DNA of 64,000 bases from positions 62,001 through 126,000 of the forward strand of contig QVRM01002803.1 of NCBI GenBank assembly GCA_003439945.1, read 5' to 3'. A program made the translations under genes and the position numbers. Below the pieces are notes generated by a model. That model saw only the letters and a program-made list of their open reading frames with translations, was not told the DNA's origin and did not search any database. Shown here one piece after another: positions 12,493 through 23,677 of this stretch. Source of the DNA: Dermanyssus gallinae (Eukaryota > Arthropoda > Arachnida > Mesostigmata > Dermanyssidae). The first letter of the stretch is position 1, and each line of letters opens with the position of its first letter.

Positions 12493-12697
12493 TGTTTATC
12501 AAGTTTGGTTGTTTGCTAAGTTTAAACATTGTCATTGGCCACAGGTGTTAGCCGATCTCGCATGGTCGGAGCCACGAACCTTCCGTGGTCTGGCAGACAT
12601 TGCGATGTCTGAGCTTGCCAAGGATCCGGCACATGGTATTAATTCTCCTGACAACGTTATAGCCGACCCTCATGGGTCGAATAAGTCATTCAAATAG
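9500..12697 (+). CDS. mRpL20: mitochondrial ribosomal protein L20 (bL20m), complete, four exons
   Basis: A structural component of the mitochondrial large ribosomal subunit, with nuclear encoding and mitochondrial import expected. Coding exons 10088-10220, 12132-12300 and 12545-12697 join to 151 codons (vertebrate MRPL20 is about 149). Recognisable features in order: N-terminal VQLTSALLLRVK, KWWKRQRVFQYTGHFYGRRR (the bL20 basic motif), LTNLWSSRIDAS, RELGLKYYPFVHAL, and ALDRKVLADLAWSEPRTFRGL before the stop at 12695. Exon 2 opens with TG after an acceptor, so the initiator ATG is probably split, its A coming from an upstream exon. The donor after A9500 (AAAAA, then GTAAGC) is the best candidate. 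Intron 2 (1.9 kb) holds an antisense LINE relic. Identity is sure; the 5' exon is an inference. Confidence 0.9.
9968..10049. repeat. (TA)n array in mRpL20 intron 1
   Basis: About 41 TA units ending some 38 bases before the acceptor of mRpL20 exon 2. Confidence 0.95.
10088..10220 (+). CDS. mRpL20: mRpL20 exon 2
   Basis: Acceptor CCATTTGCAG, donor AG followed by GTAAAA. Enters with TG (completing a split ATG or another codon) and leaves in phase 2. Encodes the basic N-terminal half of L20, ending NVHSIALR. Confidence 0.88.
10632..11350 (-). pseudogene. LINE reverse transcriptase relic in mRpL20 intron 2
   Basis: The minus strand encodes two standard RT motifs in broken frames: FVDFKSAFDTASRNAALRKM (motif with catalytic Asp, about 10970-10910) and QLIQYVDDIAIRS (the xxDD active-site motif, about 10690-10650). 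Stops and frameshifts separate them. It is a non-LTR element of the group with an FxDFxxAFD motif, inserted antisense to mRpL20. No 3' end is recognisable. Confidence 0.75.
12132..12300 (+). CDS. mRpL20: mRpL20 exon 3
   Basis: Acceptor GGTTACTAG, donor GTAAGT; 169 bases, phase 2 to phase 0. Encodes SLFKAWENAQDSRRYMKTAL through ALDRK, matching the central helices of L20. Confidence 0.92.
12431..12490. repeat. compound (TA)n(GA)n microsatellite
   Basis: About 20 TA then about 10 GA units in mRpL20 intron 3, ending 55 bases before the acceptor. Confidence 0.95.
12545..12697 (+). CDS. mRpL20: mRpL20 exon 4 with stop codon
   Basis: Acceptor TGGCCACAG, then VLADLAWSEPRTFRGLADIA and a variable C-terminus to TAG at 12695-12697. 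No clear AATAAA follows closely; AAATAAA at 12861 is a possible polyadenylation signal. Confidence 0.92.
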   Translation: MLADLAWSEPRTFRGLADIAMSELAKDPAHGINSPDNVIADPHGSNKSFK

Positions 12698-14330
12698 AGT
12701 TCACTCGCACTCAGCGATTTATATCAATTCATTAAGATGGCTCATCTCAATGTGGGAGGAAAGACAACGATAGGCCTGTGGAATTAGTTACTGTGGCTGT
12801 GAATGCATGCTATATAAACTATAGATGCTTTTTGGCGGACATTTGTGTAAATATATTTTAAAATAAACCCACGTTCGTACGTTGCCAATCGTTTGTTTAC
12901 TCGATAAGCGGTTCTTATGACAAGGTATTATCGTGATGATATTACGCGTATGCATTTTTACAAAGAAGAGCCCTGTAGAGATTTGCGAATGAATAAAGGC
13001 TGCACAAATGCACTGTGGTTTTGTGTCCGCTCGCCATCGAGGACGAAGAAGCGTCACTGAAGCAAACGCATTCATTGACTGAGATTACGCTTGCAAGACC
13101 TGTCTGCCTGTCTATTATCAGCTATTTGCCTAACTATATTGCTTTGTTTTCGTGTTGCCACAAAAAGCTGGCAGACTTTGATAGAATATTCAATTCCGTT
13201 GTAGTTAGGCTGTCTCGCAAACACTACTATCCATCAGGGAAGTACCACAGCGCACGAAAACTAGAAAAACGCAAGGCCTTGTCGTAAGCAGTTTGCCATT
13301 GTAAATACTGACAGACTTATGGAAGAAGTGCGGTTGCATGTAAGTTAGTTAGTAACTCGTAGCAAAACCGAATGAACAAAGTTTGTCAGAGTTATCTTAT
13401 TCCACAACTATGTATTCCACCAATAATCATAATTTCGGCCAGCTGATAATTGCGTCAACATTTAGCAAAAACACAAGCATATTTTAGTTTAGATACCATA
13501 CCATGTGGAATACATTGAAGGCAGTCAAGAAACCGCAAAACGTATCTATTATAAATATAAACATCTAAACGACCTGCTTAGTGTTTATGTTAAAGTATGA
13601 GGCAAACGCGTGCGATTTCTATCAACAACATGTGTGATAGTTTAGGCTTACCGCAGAACGCGAGCCACGACGATTGTACTTCATATGTTGCATTTAAACT
13701 TATTTTTTTTGAAAGCGCAAACTATGTTTGAGAATGAATCTAGCGGCACCAGACGGGTTTGAATAACTGCACGAGATGTCCTGTGTGGTAGAATTCAGAC
13801 GCAGCCAATCATTGCAGTTCGCGACTTACATGGGTGTTACTGTGTTGTTGAGGAAACATGAGAGTTATCGTGTATTACGAACTCTTAGACCACAAATAAG
13901 CAGTGATTATGATTATTTAAAATGGGTAGCTTTCTTGAATACGAGAAACATGAAAGCGTGAACACGGAGCGTTTGTGTGAAAGTAAAGAGGGTCTTTACC
14001 CAAACGTAAAAAGAAAACCAACAATTTAAATAAACAATAAAATGAAACCTGCTTTACCATGGCTATATCCACCCGCTCCATGAGATAACCTGTAACTGAG
14101 GCTTTTACTGGGTTTTCGAATATCTCATCAAACCTAGTTTACTAATATTGAGTATGCATATAACATTGACGTTTGTACAGTTGTCAGCTACTCTCAACAT
14201 GTTATTCGAGAGAGGCAGTGCAGTGATCTCTTTGCAAGGTAGGCAGGCGCATCATACTCTGTACACGCCTGGGAGCACAGCCGAGACGCACCCCGTATAC
14301 TCCTCGTAGAAGCTCGTTTACGAACAGTCC
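12698..14330. other. intergenic, nothing recognised
   Basis: AT-rich sequence downstream of mRpL20. Short chance ORFs only, with no repeat family or protein signature that I can identify. Confidence 0.5.
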
Positions 14331-14505
14331 TTTTGGGGCTGACTCTCAGCCAAGATTTAACGTCCATGGGACTGCTTTTCGCATTGCTTCATAGACGGAT
14401 CCCCATAAATACAAATGTGCAACGGTGGGGCTCGAACCCGCGCACCTATGTGTCTCCTCCGGTCGCGAGGCGCAGACGCATGCCACCACGCCACCGGGCT
14501 CGACA
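14331..14505 (-). repeat. tRNA-derived SINE, family A, near full-length
   Basis: Aligns over its full length to the copy at 8349-8522, in inverse orientation. The B box reads GGCTCGAACCC on the plus strand and the tRNA-like head ends at 14505. No (TA)n tail. Confidence 0.9.
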
Positions 14506-14940
14506 TACGAACAGTCCAGGTGATGATAGCCATGAACTATGTATTTGTTCAACTTAATTTTTCTATTCCGAGACAAAGGAATGGTACATACGCGGCGTCT
14601 TCACCTTCAGTTGAGTTATGTCAACAACCGGTGCACTGTTGACATTAGGTACACAAGGCAGGTCCTTATCCTTGCTGCTTTGACTGCCTGCTCAAAAGAA
14701 TGTGGGAGTTCTTAGGCAAAGGAACATACTTTCTGTAGAATCCAAAAAAGCTGTTAGAACCATGAGTGGGACAAAAATATTATTTAATGAGGCCCGGATC
14801 TGACTGCACGCTTCTACGTACTCTACTGCTAACTTTGGCGAAAGTGGGATTGTCCTGATAAATTTTCCTAAAAAGTACTGTTTGTGCATTGTTCTTCACT
14901 TTCCGATCACTTTATGCTTTCCCTGCCTTTGAACTTATTC

Positions 14941-15033
14941 TGAATTCAATTGAACTACTTTATGCTGACACTGAATTCAATTGAACTATTTTATGCTGAC
15001 ACTGAATTCAATTGAACTATTTTATGCTGATAC
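14941..15033. repeat. 31-bp tandem repeat, three units
   Basis: Three consecutive 31-bp units beginning TGAATTCAATTGAACTAYTT, with one or two differences between units. Each contains EcoRI-like GAATTC and MfeI-like CAATTG palindromes. Confidence 0.95.
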
Positions 15034-16100
15034 TGATGATGCTATACTCAACTGCATCAGTTGCTGTTGAAAAATTATTGAGCAGCCATAACACTTGCAG
15101 GGATGTTAAAAACCTTAGTCGGCTATGCTTAAATACCGGTGTGGTTCAAAGGTCCTGCCATGCCCTTCAGGCATAATAAGGGTCTGTTGGTAGTCATTGC
15201 TCGATCTTCTCATGGAGAGAACTTCTTCTCATTTCGACACGTTGGGCAGTGCTGCAGCGTATTTGCCATTTGTTTTCTTCTTCCTCTTCAGTGAACGGGA
15301 GCCTGCATTTGGCTTTTCTACCTGGTGCCTGTAATTAAATTTTTTTCTCGTCTATAATTAGCTGGATTAGACGAGATGTGTCCTTTGCTTCTTCCCTCGT
15401 GTACAATTTTATAAAGTAGCCAATTGTATTATTTGTATAGTATTTCTATTTTTTTAATATAAGTGCATTTTATTGATAGCATGTGCGATGACTATGATTT
15501 TAGAAGTGGCATTCAATTCTCAACTCGCGGTGCTGTCTGGTAAGTACCGCCTGGTCCACGCCTCAGCCATATCTGGGTACCCCCCTCCCTTAATTAGTTA
15601 TCTTTATCCTTGGTTGGCAGCTTTAGAAAAATAATGCGAGAATTATCTAGGACGGTAAGATAAAGAAGGTTAACCAGTAAAGAACATCGTAAAAGAAACG
15701 GCAATTCATATGTTTCAGATGAAGTTTAGGAACAGTAACATAATGCACAGTGATCCTTCTTTGATTATCGAAAGCAGGATAAACGATAAGGATGCGTAAA
15801 AAGTTACTCGCATACATTATGGATTATACGGAGAATTAAAAATTAAGTTATAGGAAATTTGATTTTTGAACACTGAAGAACATTTGTATGTTAAAGAGGG
15901 ATTTCTATTGCTAGTCATAGATCGATTTAGGGACTGACAAGTCAACGATCTGAAGTAGGGCATTCATACAATGGCTTGAGTGTGTCTGAGCATCGGTAAC
16001 AGCGCCCTGTTAACCAGTACGAAGTTGACCAGGTTTCTGCAGAGCTTGAAAATAGCCGATCGACAGAGAGCAATTGATTGCTTAGAGCTAAACGATCGTG
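15034..16100. other. intergenic, nothing recognised
   Basis: No gene or repeat identified. The short open stretches lack recognisable motifs. Confidence 0.45.
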
Positions 16101-16900
16101 ATTGGTCGGCCTACCAAGTCTCCAAGCAGTCCATTAACTGAATGTAGGCATTTGAAGAGAGCTGATCGAGCTGAATACAAGACCACGCCCTCAACGTGAG
16201 ACACAGAGCTGTACGCACCGGCGTAACACCTGTCTGTCCACTTCCGGAACAAGAAACAAGTATTAGCGCCGTCAGAAACGCAAAAGCCCTTAAACGCAAT
16301 ACTTGAAAAATTTCGGCAGTACTATCAATTATTGGCCGTAGAATCATGGTGGCAAACACTAGTAGAAAATGATTCCCTTGTAGTCGAAAATTATCAAAAG
16401 AGCCTTGGTGTATCTGATTCATTCTGTTAGAATTTTTGGGCTTTGGTGTTGATGTCGCAACCGTATGCCCATGAGTCGTCCCCTGAAATAATTCCAATCC
16501 AGGCTCTCGCCTGAAGGTTAAGGTCGGACAATTTCCGACGGGCGTTAATTTGGTGGACAAATTCTTTGCAAATTATTTAGTTGCCAGTCTTCTGACTCAA
16601 AAAATATCAGTTAAGGCCGCTCCAACTAATCTTTGAGATATCTTCAGTTCCTCGACAATTTCCTTAATTGAAATTCGGCGATTGTTGATATTAGGAATTT
16701 TTTTAACGTATTCTTCTGTCATTGACGTCGATGGCCTTCTCGAACTGAGGGTAATTTTCGGTCTAGTGCGTGGCCAAATCGACGGTACCATGTACACACA
16801 GTGTTTCGAGATACTGCTTGATCACCATAACCAGTTCGTAACATTTCCACCATGTACATATATGATTTGGTTTTTAACATATAACAACTATATGCAGATC
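16100..16900 (-). pseudogene. mariner transposase relic
   Basis: Minus-strand fragments in several frames follow mariner order: RRPSTSMTEEYVKKI and NNRRISIKEIVEELKIS (helix-turn-helix region, 16740-16640), then ISGDDSWAYGCDINTKAQKF (the region of the first catalytic Asp, about 16490-16430), then a degraded C-terminal half. Stops and frameshifts show that it is dead. Inverted repeats were not identified. Confidence 0.8.
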
Positions 16901-17055
16901 CGTTCCTCGTTCAGTTTTTGCTCCCTCAATATTGCCGAATCTTGTTCTCTTCACTTCTTGGAATCAACCTCAAACAATAAACTCTGCCAGCAATTAGCGA
17001 AATTTGGCCTCTGTGTAGCCGATGAATGGACCTCCTAAGCAAAACAAACCAGAAC

Positions 17056-17180
17056 ACGTTTAACGCCCACGGGTTTGCTTAAGAAGGACGCCATAAATAT
17101 AAATGTGCAACGATGGGGATCGAAGTGGTGCACGTATGTGCCTCCTTTAGTCGCGAGGCGCACGTGAATGCACCGGCCTT
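17056..17180 (-). repeat. tRNA-derived SINE, family A, diverged fragment
   Basis: Shares TTTAACGCCCACGG, CCATAAATATAAATGTGCAA and GTCGCGAGGCGCA with the family but carries many substitutions; the 3' end is missing. An older copy. Confidence 0.65.
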
Positions 17181-17224
17181 ACAGCGTCATCTAGCTGTCC
17201 GCGATTACTCTGCCTTAGGGAAGG

Positions 17225-19580
17225 GAATCGTGTCCTGATGGGAGCCGGAATCTTGTACCAGGTTCGTATCTGTCACGATAGCTGCCAGACTTTCACTAGG
17301 CGAGGCCTCCGTAGGCACGTCACAGACAAACATGGAGGCGGGGCCACCATACCCATTCATAACGGAACCACGAATGAGTCTAAAATCAACCTCACCGAAC
17401 ACAAAGTAGGAACACAAAATACGGTATTCAGGAAGTCGGTGACTGACGCCCTATCAGAGGTGTGCTTAGGGATTGTTTTGACAAAAACGACGCCGGCTGG
17501 CTTTTCTCCATTGTTCCAGTCGTGTTGAGGCTACCGATAGACTGCAGGGATACACGCTCTCTGGCAGTGGTTATCAGGGAGAACTTTGTTTTTGAACTTT
17601 GAAGAGTTCTGCGCAGATCTTTCTGCAGTTCTGCTATGAAGACGCAGTGTTTGGCCTACAGATTTGGCTCTTCTGCTTACTACGGGTAAGTCGGACGCTG
17701 GTGCTAAGCGAAATCAATCGATCACGCGGGCGTGTCAACCAAGATATCGGACGGGGACGTTTTCTATCTGACGACGTTATGATCGACGATCCAGCCGCCG
17801 CAACGTCGCTTTGGGAAGAACGTGGACTTTTACAGAACCTTCTCTTACGGAACCTCGGTTGCTTACGGCGAACTTGATAAAGTCCTGGTGAAGATAATTC
17901 ACCTACTGCGATAAGGAGCTCTGCATCTAAAGTTGTGCCTGTCATCTTGGAGGCGAGGTGGTTAGCACTGAAGAAAAAAGAGATTCGGCCTAACCGGTTG
18001 GTTGGTTTCTCCACCAAAGGGGTGCATCTCATGGATGGCTCACGCCATCCAGGGCTTTTATAGATTCTTGGCTCGATCCCTCCGTATTAGTTAAAGTTGA
18101 CTTTGAGAGTGCGTTAAACGCCGTCTGGTGGATGGATCACTTATTAAAAGTGGTTGGAGATGAGATCCGTGCCATTTATCACCAAGTCTAAAGGCCTGGC
18201 GAAAGGCGACCTTCGGCTGAACGAGTTCAACAGGGAGACTTCCTCTACCCCCTCTGGTTTTTCTTGCCTTTAAGAACTTGGTCAACTCGCTGAAGAATCT
18301 ACTTAACTTTTGGTGTTTAGACGGCAGAGTCATCGGAGATAACATTAGTACGGTCTGTGAGGACCTAAAAAAGATATTGAGTTTCGCCACATGCAATAGT
18401 TTGAGGCTGAACGCAATCAATTCCTATCATCGGTTCAGGTACGACTGAAGTCCCCGCGATATAGCATCTACTTCCAGGTTGCTGCGTGACAGGTGACGAC
18501 AATTGGTTTAACTTGCCTTTTCGAGCAGGGCCAAATGCTGTTGTGGGGTGCAATCCTAACCGATTCTTTAGTCTCTTCAGTGGTCGGTACGGGCTCAGCC
18601 CTCCTGGACCTACGGTAGCTTCCTAGCGGAAGCAGCCAAATGCAGAAAGTATTCAGGCATCTGTTGCCAACACTTGTCTCACTCCTTGCGTTCGAGACAT
18701 GGGGAAAGGGGGAGCTGGGTTGTTCTCGAAGAAACTGCTCAACGATGTCCGAAGAAGATTTATTTAAGGCGCTACGGAAATCCATGATCTGTTGATCTGT
18801 ACCCTCGATGAACTTCTCTTCCCTTAAAGCACGAGTGGCATATACGGTAGCCTCTGCGCCTTGTTTTACGGCTACTACGACCTAATGAAGTTACTTTTAT
18901 TTATAACCACGGCTCCCTTTACAACGTTGTTTGCAACGTCAATTGACTTAGCAGAAAACGCTATCTTTCTTTTGTGGGCGGTGAGAGCCGCGGCGTAAAA
19001 GATTGGTAGATAAAGTAGAGGCGTGGCCCCGTTTAATACTTTACTCCTCAAGATGCTTTGTTCGTTCAGAAGACGTTCAGCATGGTATGCAACAGTCGCA
19101 GCCGGAGACTATCTAAATCGACACGGCTTGAGAAGGGAACTACGAAAACTGTTTGTAAGGTTGGTAAAGTTGAAACATTCTTGTAGCTGTCAACTGTACG
19201 ACGCGGAGTTCCAAACGTTCCCGGCAGAAATTGAGGCCGACTTGCATAGTCCATAGTTCACGTTTGGTGTCAGAGTCACGGAGTGCCAATGTGCCTGACA
19301 ACAGAGCCCGTGCGGCGGCAAAACGAACGCCATCTTTGGCGCCAACTACCGCGACCCAGTCTAGAATTTAAATCACCTAGTGCCTTAACATAGGCTGCGG
19401 CGTATGTTTTTTGCTCTCCAATGAGTTACTCTCGCAACTTAGAGATTCTGGCAAGCGTGCGGTTCGGGCCACAGCAAGTGGCTCCGGATCGACAGAGGAA
19501 GGGTCGTCTCTTTAGTTTCAGGTTCGTTTCAGCAGACATTCTGAGAGACGCGAGGGCTATTCTGTGGGAGCCTTAAAAAG
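17225..19580 (+). pseudogene. degraded LINE related to the R4-like family, with an N-terminal zinc finger remnant
   Basis: Plus-strand fragments: ICHDSCQTFTRRGLRRHVTD (C2H2-like finger, about 17265-17325); an RT segment VKVDFESALNAVWWMDHLL (about 18090-18145), which aligns with VKLDFCNAFNTLRRDKILD of the element at 41.5-43.9 kb; ERVQQGDFLYPL (about 18220), matching its QQGDPLGPAL; and NFWCLDGRVIGDNISTVCED, matching its VWYLDD segment with the second catalytic Asp replaced by Gly. A C-terminal remnant lies near 19440-19560. Frames are broken throughout. Limits are approximate, and the 5' finger could belong to a separate element. Confidence 0.55.
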
Positions 19581-20049
19581 CAGAAATTAAAACGGCGTGT
19601 TCGGGTTCTATGATACTAAACCTCTGATGGCGCTTTACCTGTTGTTCCTCGTGAGAAGTGCTTGTTCCTCTGTTTTGTTTCATCATTAGCTGAGCTCATT
19701 GGCGCCACGTGTGCTGATAAATGGCAAAGTATGGTCTCAACACTTTTATGCATCACTGGTCTACGATCCCCTGACATAATCGGTTGTACCACTTTAGTGT
19801 AGAACGTTTGCGTTTAACATACGTTTGGTTTAAGGTTGGATCCTCCTAGAAGCAGTCGGGAAATCGTATCAATCATGGCGCCGAGAAGACGAGTAGATAC
19901 TTTTTCGTATATTTTTATTATTTGAGCTTCCGCGTAATTTTCTCGCATAGCGCAGTTATGGTTGTTGAAAGGGTGACGGTTGTCATAGGTGGTGCAATGG
20001 GACTCTCCAGAAAACTGTCAGATCTCGTGCCCAGCCCACCCACATCGGT

Positions 20050-20690
20050 TGTCTGTAGCTTTTGAAGTATGGCTACCTAATTACGGTCACGGAATTGATT
20101 TGCTTACATTTCTTGTATTTTAATAGGCATATTTGCACTCAAGTGGCACGTTCAGATCTCTTTATAGTTAGAGGATCTTAAAGCATTTATCTATGTTGTT
20201 TGGGCAATGGAAAGTAAATCTAAACGCTGCACAGCTGTGAAAGCCGCCGTAGATCACTTGGCGCTTTAGAAACAACCCGGTATGTGGAAACCGCCAAAGG
20301 AGAATTGGCGCATTACAAACACTCCGGTGTGTAGAGGCCTCTTACTTGAGGCACAGAGGAGCATTTTGATTCCACAGATTATTTGCAGCTTTTAAGCTGT
20401 GGCTATCTGATTCTAATCACGGAGGCTAATTGCTATCTGTTCTATAGTTGCAACTGGCGCGTTCGCACCCCAAAGGCACGTATATCTATTTAATAATTTT
20501 CAATGTACTAGAAAATCTTACAGCATCTGGCTTGTCTAGGCAACTCGTGCACAGCTGAAGAGATCATCCAAGGTCATTTGGCGTTCTGCAAACAACCCGG
20601 TGTGTGGAGACCGCCCAAAATCACTTGGGGCCTTACAAGCAACCCGATGTGTGGAGACGCGGTGCCTAAAAAATCCTAGATGCGTGGAAA
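20050..20690. repeat. diverged ~333-bp tandem duplication with ~50-bp internal motif
   Basis: Two copies offset by about 333 bases, anchored by GTAGCTTTTGAAGTATGGCT at about 20054 and GCAGCTTTTAAGCTGTGGCT at about 20387. Each ends in a motif resembling TTACAAACAACCCGGTGTGTGG, itself repeated two or three times per copy (near 20270, 20310, 20595, 20635). Confidence 0.7.
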
Positions 20691-20769
20691 ATAATCAGGG
20701 TCCTGTGGTGATCACGAACCACTCAATGTGTGTAGAAACCGGATACAATTATATCCCGGCGCGACAGTT

Positions 20770-20960
20770 TTGAGCACCAAACCAGTGCGCTATGACCATA
20801 GACGACCATAGTCGACACTAAATCCTATACGTAGAACACGCCACCTTTAGTGAAATGTCCCCCGACGGGACTTCAACCCGGATCTTCCAGCAACGAACTA
20901 GTCATATCTCGAGAACGATGCATCGGAGCGTAGTTCTTTGCTAATGCTCCCCCAATGTCT
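20770..20960 (-). repeat. possible tRNA-derived SINE fragments
   Basis: The minus strand contains CCGGGTTGAAGTCCCG (degenerate B box, about 20885) and, separately, TAGCGCACTGGTTTGGTGC (A-box-like, about 20800). Too diverged to place in a family. Confidence 0.3.
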
Positions 20961-21639
20961 ACCCCCAACGATCTATCCGGACGAACTCGCGAACCGAAAC
21001 TTACATTAGCCTGGTGTGTTATTTGCTTGGTACAGCGTCATCCGATGTGTCGGTAACTGAATGCATATTTGAAGAGCCTACGGCGCACATGACAAGCCTT
21101 TAATGTGCTGAGCGAGCTTACAATGACGACGCATCGCGCCTGCGGTAGGCGTAAATTCGTCACCGTCATGGGCTCTGTCTCTTGTTCTCAGCTTACTTTA
21201 GCGCAAGATTCATTATTAATGCCTTATTATGTCATGTCGCTCGTTGTCATCGTTGAACGCACAAAGACGAAGTCCGCTTGGTCAAGAGACACCTTACATC
21301 AGTGGTAGTACTTTGATGTACAACTAATATTGGCTTAAAGCATGTATGTTTCCACCTCTGATTAATGACAAGCTATGTATCCAGCTCTCTGGCATCTAGT
21401 CGAGGAAGCTACCCTGTCTTCTGCCAAAGATTTAACGGCGACCGGCCATTTTTGGTCTTCCGCTCAGTAATGCTCCATCACATATCCCCGTGGTTCTCAA
21501 GCTCTATCTTATCTCGATTAGTACGATTAAATGACGCACCGGCGTAGGGAAGCGTCTTGATAACAACATGGTTATTTCGCCGCTTGCTCAGATTAACCCT
21601 GATAGGCTACAGCGCGGCTCCCTTGATGAGGCAATAGCT
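20961..21639. other. intergenic, nothing recognised
   Basis: No gene or repeat family identified between the tandem duplication and the LINE relic to the right. Confidence 0.4.
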
Positions 21640-22260
21640 GACGTCACCAGCGTCCTTATAAACTCAGCTTCTAAATCACCACCAAATGTACGGTGCTCTC
21701 CGCGCTAATACGACTGTGATTGCTTTACGCTGAGGCAAGTTCTACTTAGAGCCCTCCACCAATCGTTCTATGACCCAGCTGCGGAGCCTATTTACTTAAT
21801 AACACGACAGCATTATCGGAAGCTTCAAGGCCTTAAGAGGCGGTCATTTGCCGACCAACAAGAACGCCTTCTTATACTAAAAGCACAACAAGAACCCCGT
21901 CTCGCCACACGACAGCCTTATAACTTTACAAGCTGTCCAATCCCATTTAAAAAACTCTTGGGCCAATTTCAAGCAGCTTTCACCCACGCGGATACGGTAG
22001 CTCTCGAGATTCCTATTTCATACGAGCTTGCATCTCCTGAGAGATTTTGCGGTGAGACTATTGGCTAATGCCCTCGCCCGTTTACGAAACAACAAGGCAT
22101 TCGGGCCAGATCTTGTGAGGAATAAACACCTTCGGCAGGGACATTTGCTCGTGCCTATATGGCAGACCCTTTTTAATAGATGCCTCTTTGAGGGAGGTCT
22201 GCCAGCCAAGTGGTATGAATGCCTTCTTAAAGTAATTCCAATACAATGTTCACAGATTTC
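21640..22260 (+). pseudogene. LINE relic, region just N-terminal to the reverse transcriptase
   Basis: Plus-strand fragments LHQSFYDPAAEP, HYRKLQGLKRRSFADQQERL and, one frame over, LARLRNNKAFGPDLVRNKHL with LFNRCLFEGGLPAKW. This is the usual run into LINE RT (basic helix, then NKAxGPDxxxxxxL, then LFNxCLxxGxxPxxW). At least one frameshift. Not the same family as the R4-like element. Confidence 0.65.
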
Positions 22261-22919
22261 ATCATCTACTATGCCAGTCTGCTGGGTTTCATGAACCCAA
22301 AGAGGACTGCAAATGCCGTCGTTGTGGCGGTCCATGTCCCCTGTATCACCTACCCGATTGTACGGAATCCGTATCACTTTCTCAGCTTCAGCGAGAATAC
22401 TCATAAACCATTTTATCATGTTTGTCATACATATTATGTTCGTATTTACATACCCAAACAGGGTGCATTTTAAATAAATGAAATTGGAAGTGTCGGTAGG
22501 CATTTAAACCTACTACAGTTAAGATTGTGTTGGCAAACGTTGCAGTCGGAACAAAATTACTTTATCAATGTGAGAGTCAATTTAGGCAGATAAGTATAAC
22601 CATAGCGAAACGGCCCGATGCCATGAACGCTCTTAAAATCACTATCAGGGTTAAGTAGCTCGTGATATTCCTTATTTCGCTATTTCGCAATGTATTGTGT
22701 TGTCTTCTCTCTTGGCCGGCTAATGTCCGAAATAAATATTGTATCTTTATATGTAAAATGAAACTATTTCATGAGTTGAGCTCTTTTCGTTGTGACTGTA
22801 ACACGCAAAGGACCACATACGTACATGCAGAAATTCACTGTTTCTTTTGGACGCTGTGTTTATAACCTGCTCTTATGGTGCCATGGCCAGCCGTCCGGTA
22901 GTAGTCAAATGCGTCAACC
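22261..22919. other. no feature recognised
   Basis: AT-rich sequence between two LINE relics. It may be part of one interrupted element, but I see no coding signature. Confidence 0.35.
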
Positions 22920-23338
22920 ACAGGCGTCGATAGTTTGATGACCAAATTTATGCTACCTAGGACAAGAGCGTTTGAAGCCTATACTTTGAAGTGGATGGAA
23001 AAATTAAAGCAAATCGATTTAGAAATATATAATACGGTAGTGACAAGCACGGCCTGGCAAGCACGAGCAGCCGGATACAAGAGCAGACATTTAACTACGG
23101 CGTTTGCAGCCCACGGGTTTCATCACGTGTTATGCAGCACGGAAGAATTCCACGACCCTCAGGAGTATTGCAGGTGCACGAGGTGCTCTGCCCAGCTCGT
23201 CCAGCAGTTCAGTCAATTCAGCTGAACTAGCAAGATGAGAGAAGAGCCAATGACGTAAAGGAAGCACTCGTTGTGTGTCTGATGTATATGTTTATAATTT
23301 TACCCAACCTGGGTGTTAATAAACAATAATAATAATAA
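22920..23338 (+). mobile_element. 3' end of a LINE, family B, first copy
   Basis: Encodes a 96-codon open stretch (22935-23225) with RHLTTAFAAHGFHHVL and FHDPQEYCRCTRC, then a 3' UTR ending ACCTGGGTGTTAATAAACA and a short AATAAT tail. The copy at 47957-48455 shares both protein segment and 3' UTR, including the tail. I infer a 5'-truncated non-LTR element; the Cys-rich end may be a zinc knuckle. The parent family is not identified. Confidence 0.6.
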
Positions 23339-23349
23339 ATTGTGTGCTA

Positions 23350-23556
23350 CTTTCAAGCAGCTATACTGCATAAGCTAATGCTGACCCTCAAGCCGATATT
23401 GATGTCAGGCCATCGAAGAAACAAAACGTGTACATGCACCACATGGAACCATGGAACAAACAGGCCTAGCAGAACCGAGTGTATGCATACGAACTTATCA
23501 AAACCGCTAGGCGGTACACGCCTTGAACTGGCGCTCACGCTGCTCTAGTAAGGTTG
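23350..23556 (+). repeat. dispersed repeat, copy 1
   Basis: Diverged but collinear with 54965-55187: both carry a GCAAAG/GCATAA block, CGATATTGATGTCAGGCCATCGA versus its counterpart with GATGTCAAGCCATCGAG, and a shared CTCACGCTGCTCTAG-like end. Family unknown. Confidence 0.45.
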
Positions 23557-23585
23557 TTCTAATTCTAATACATTAGAAATTGTTT

Positions 23586-23590
<5 letters not shown>

Positions 23591-23671
<81 letters not shown>
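23591..23671. repeat. long (TA)n array
   Basis: About 40 TA units without interruption, downstream of the VgR 3' end. Confidence 0.95.
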
Positions 23672-23677
<6 letters not shown>

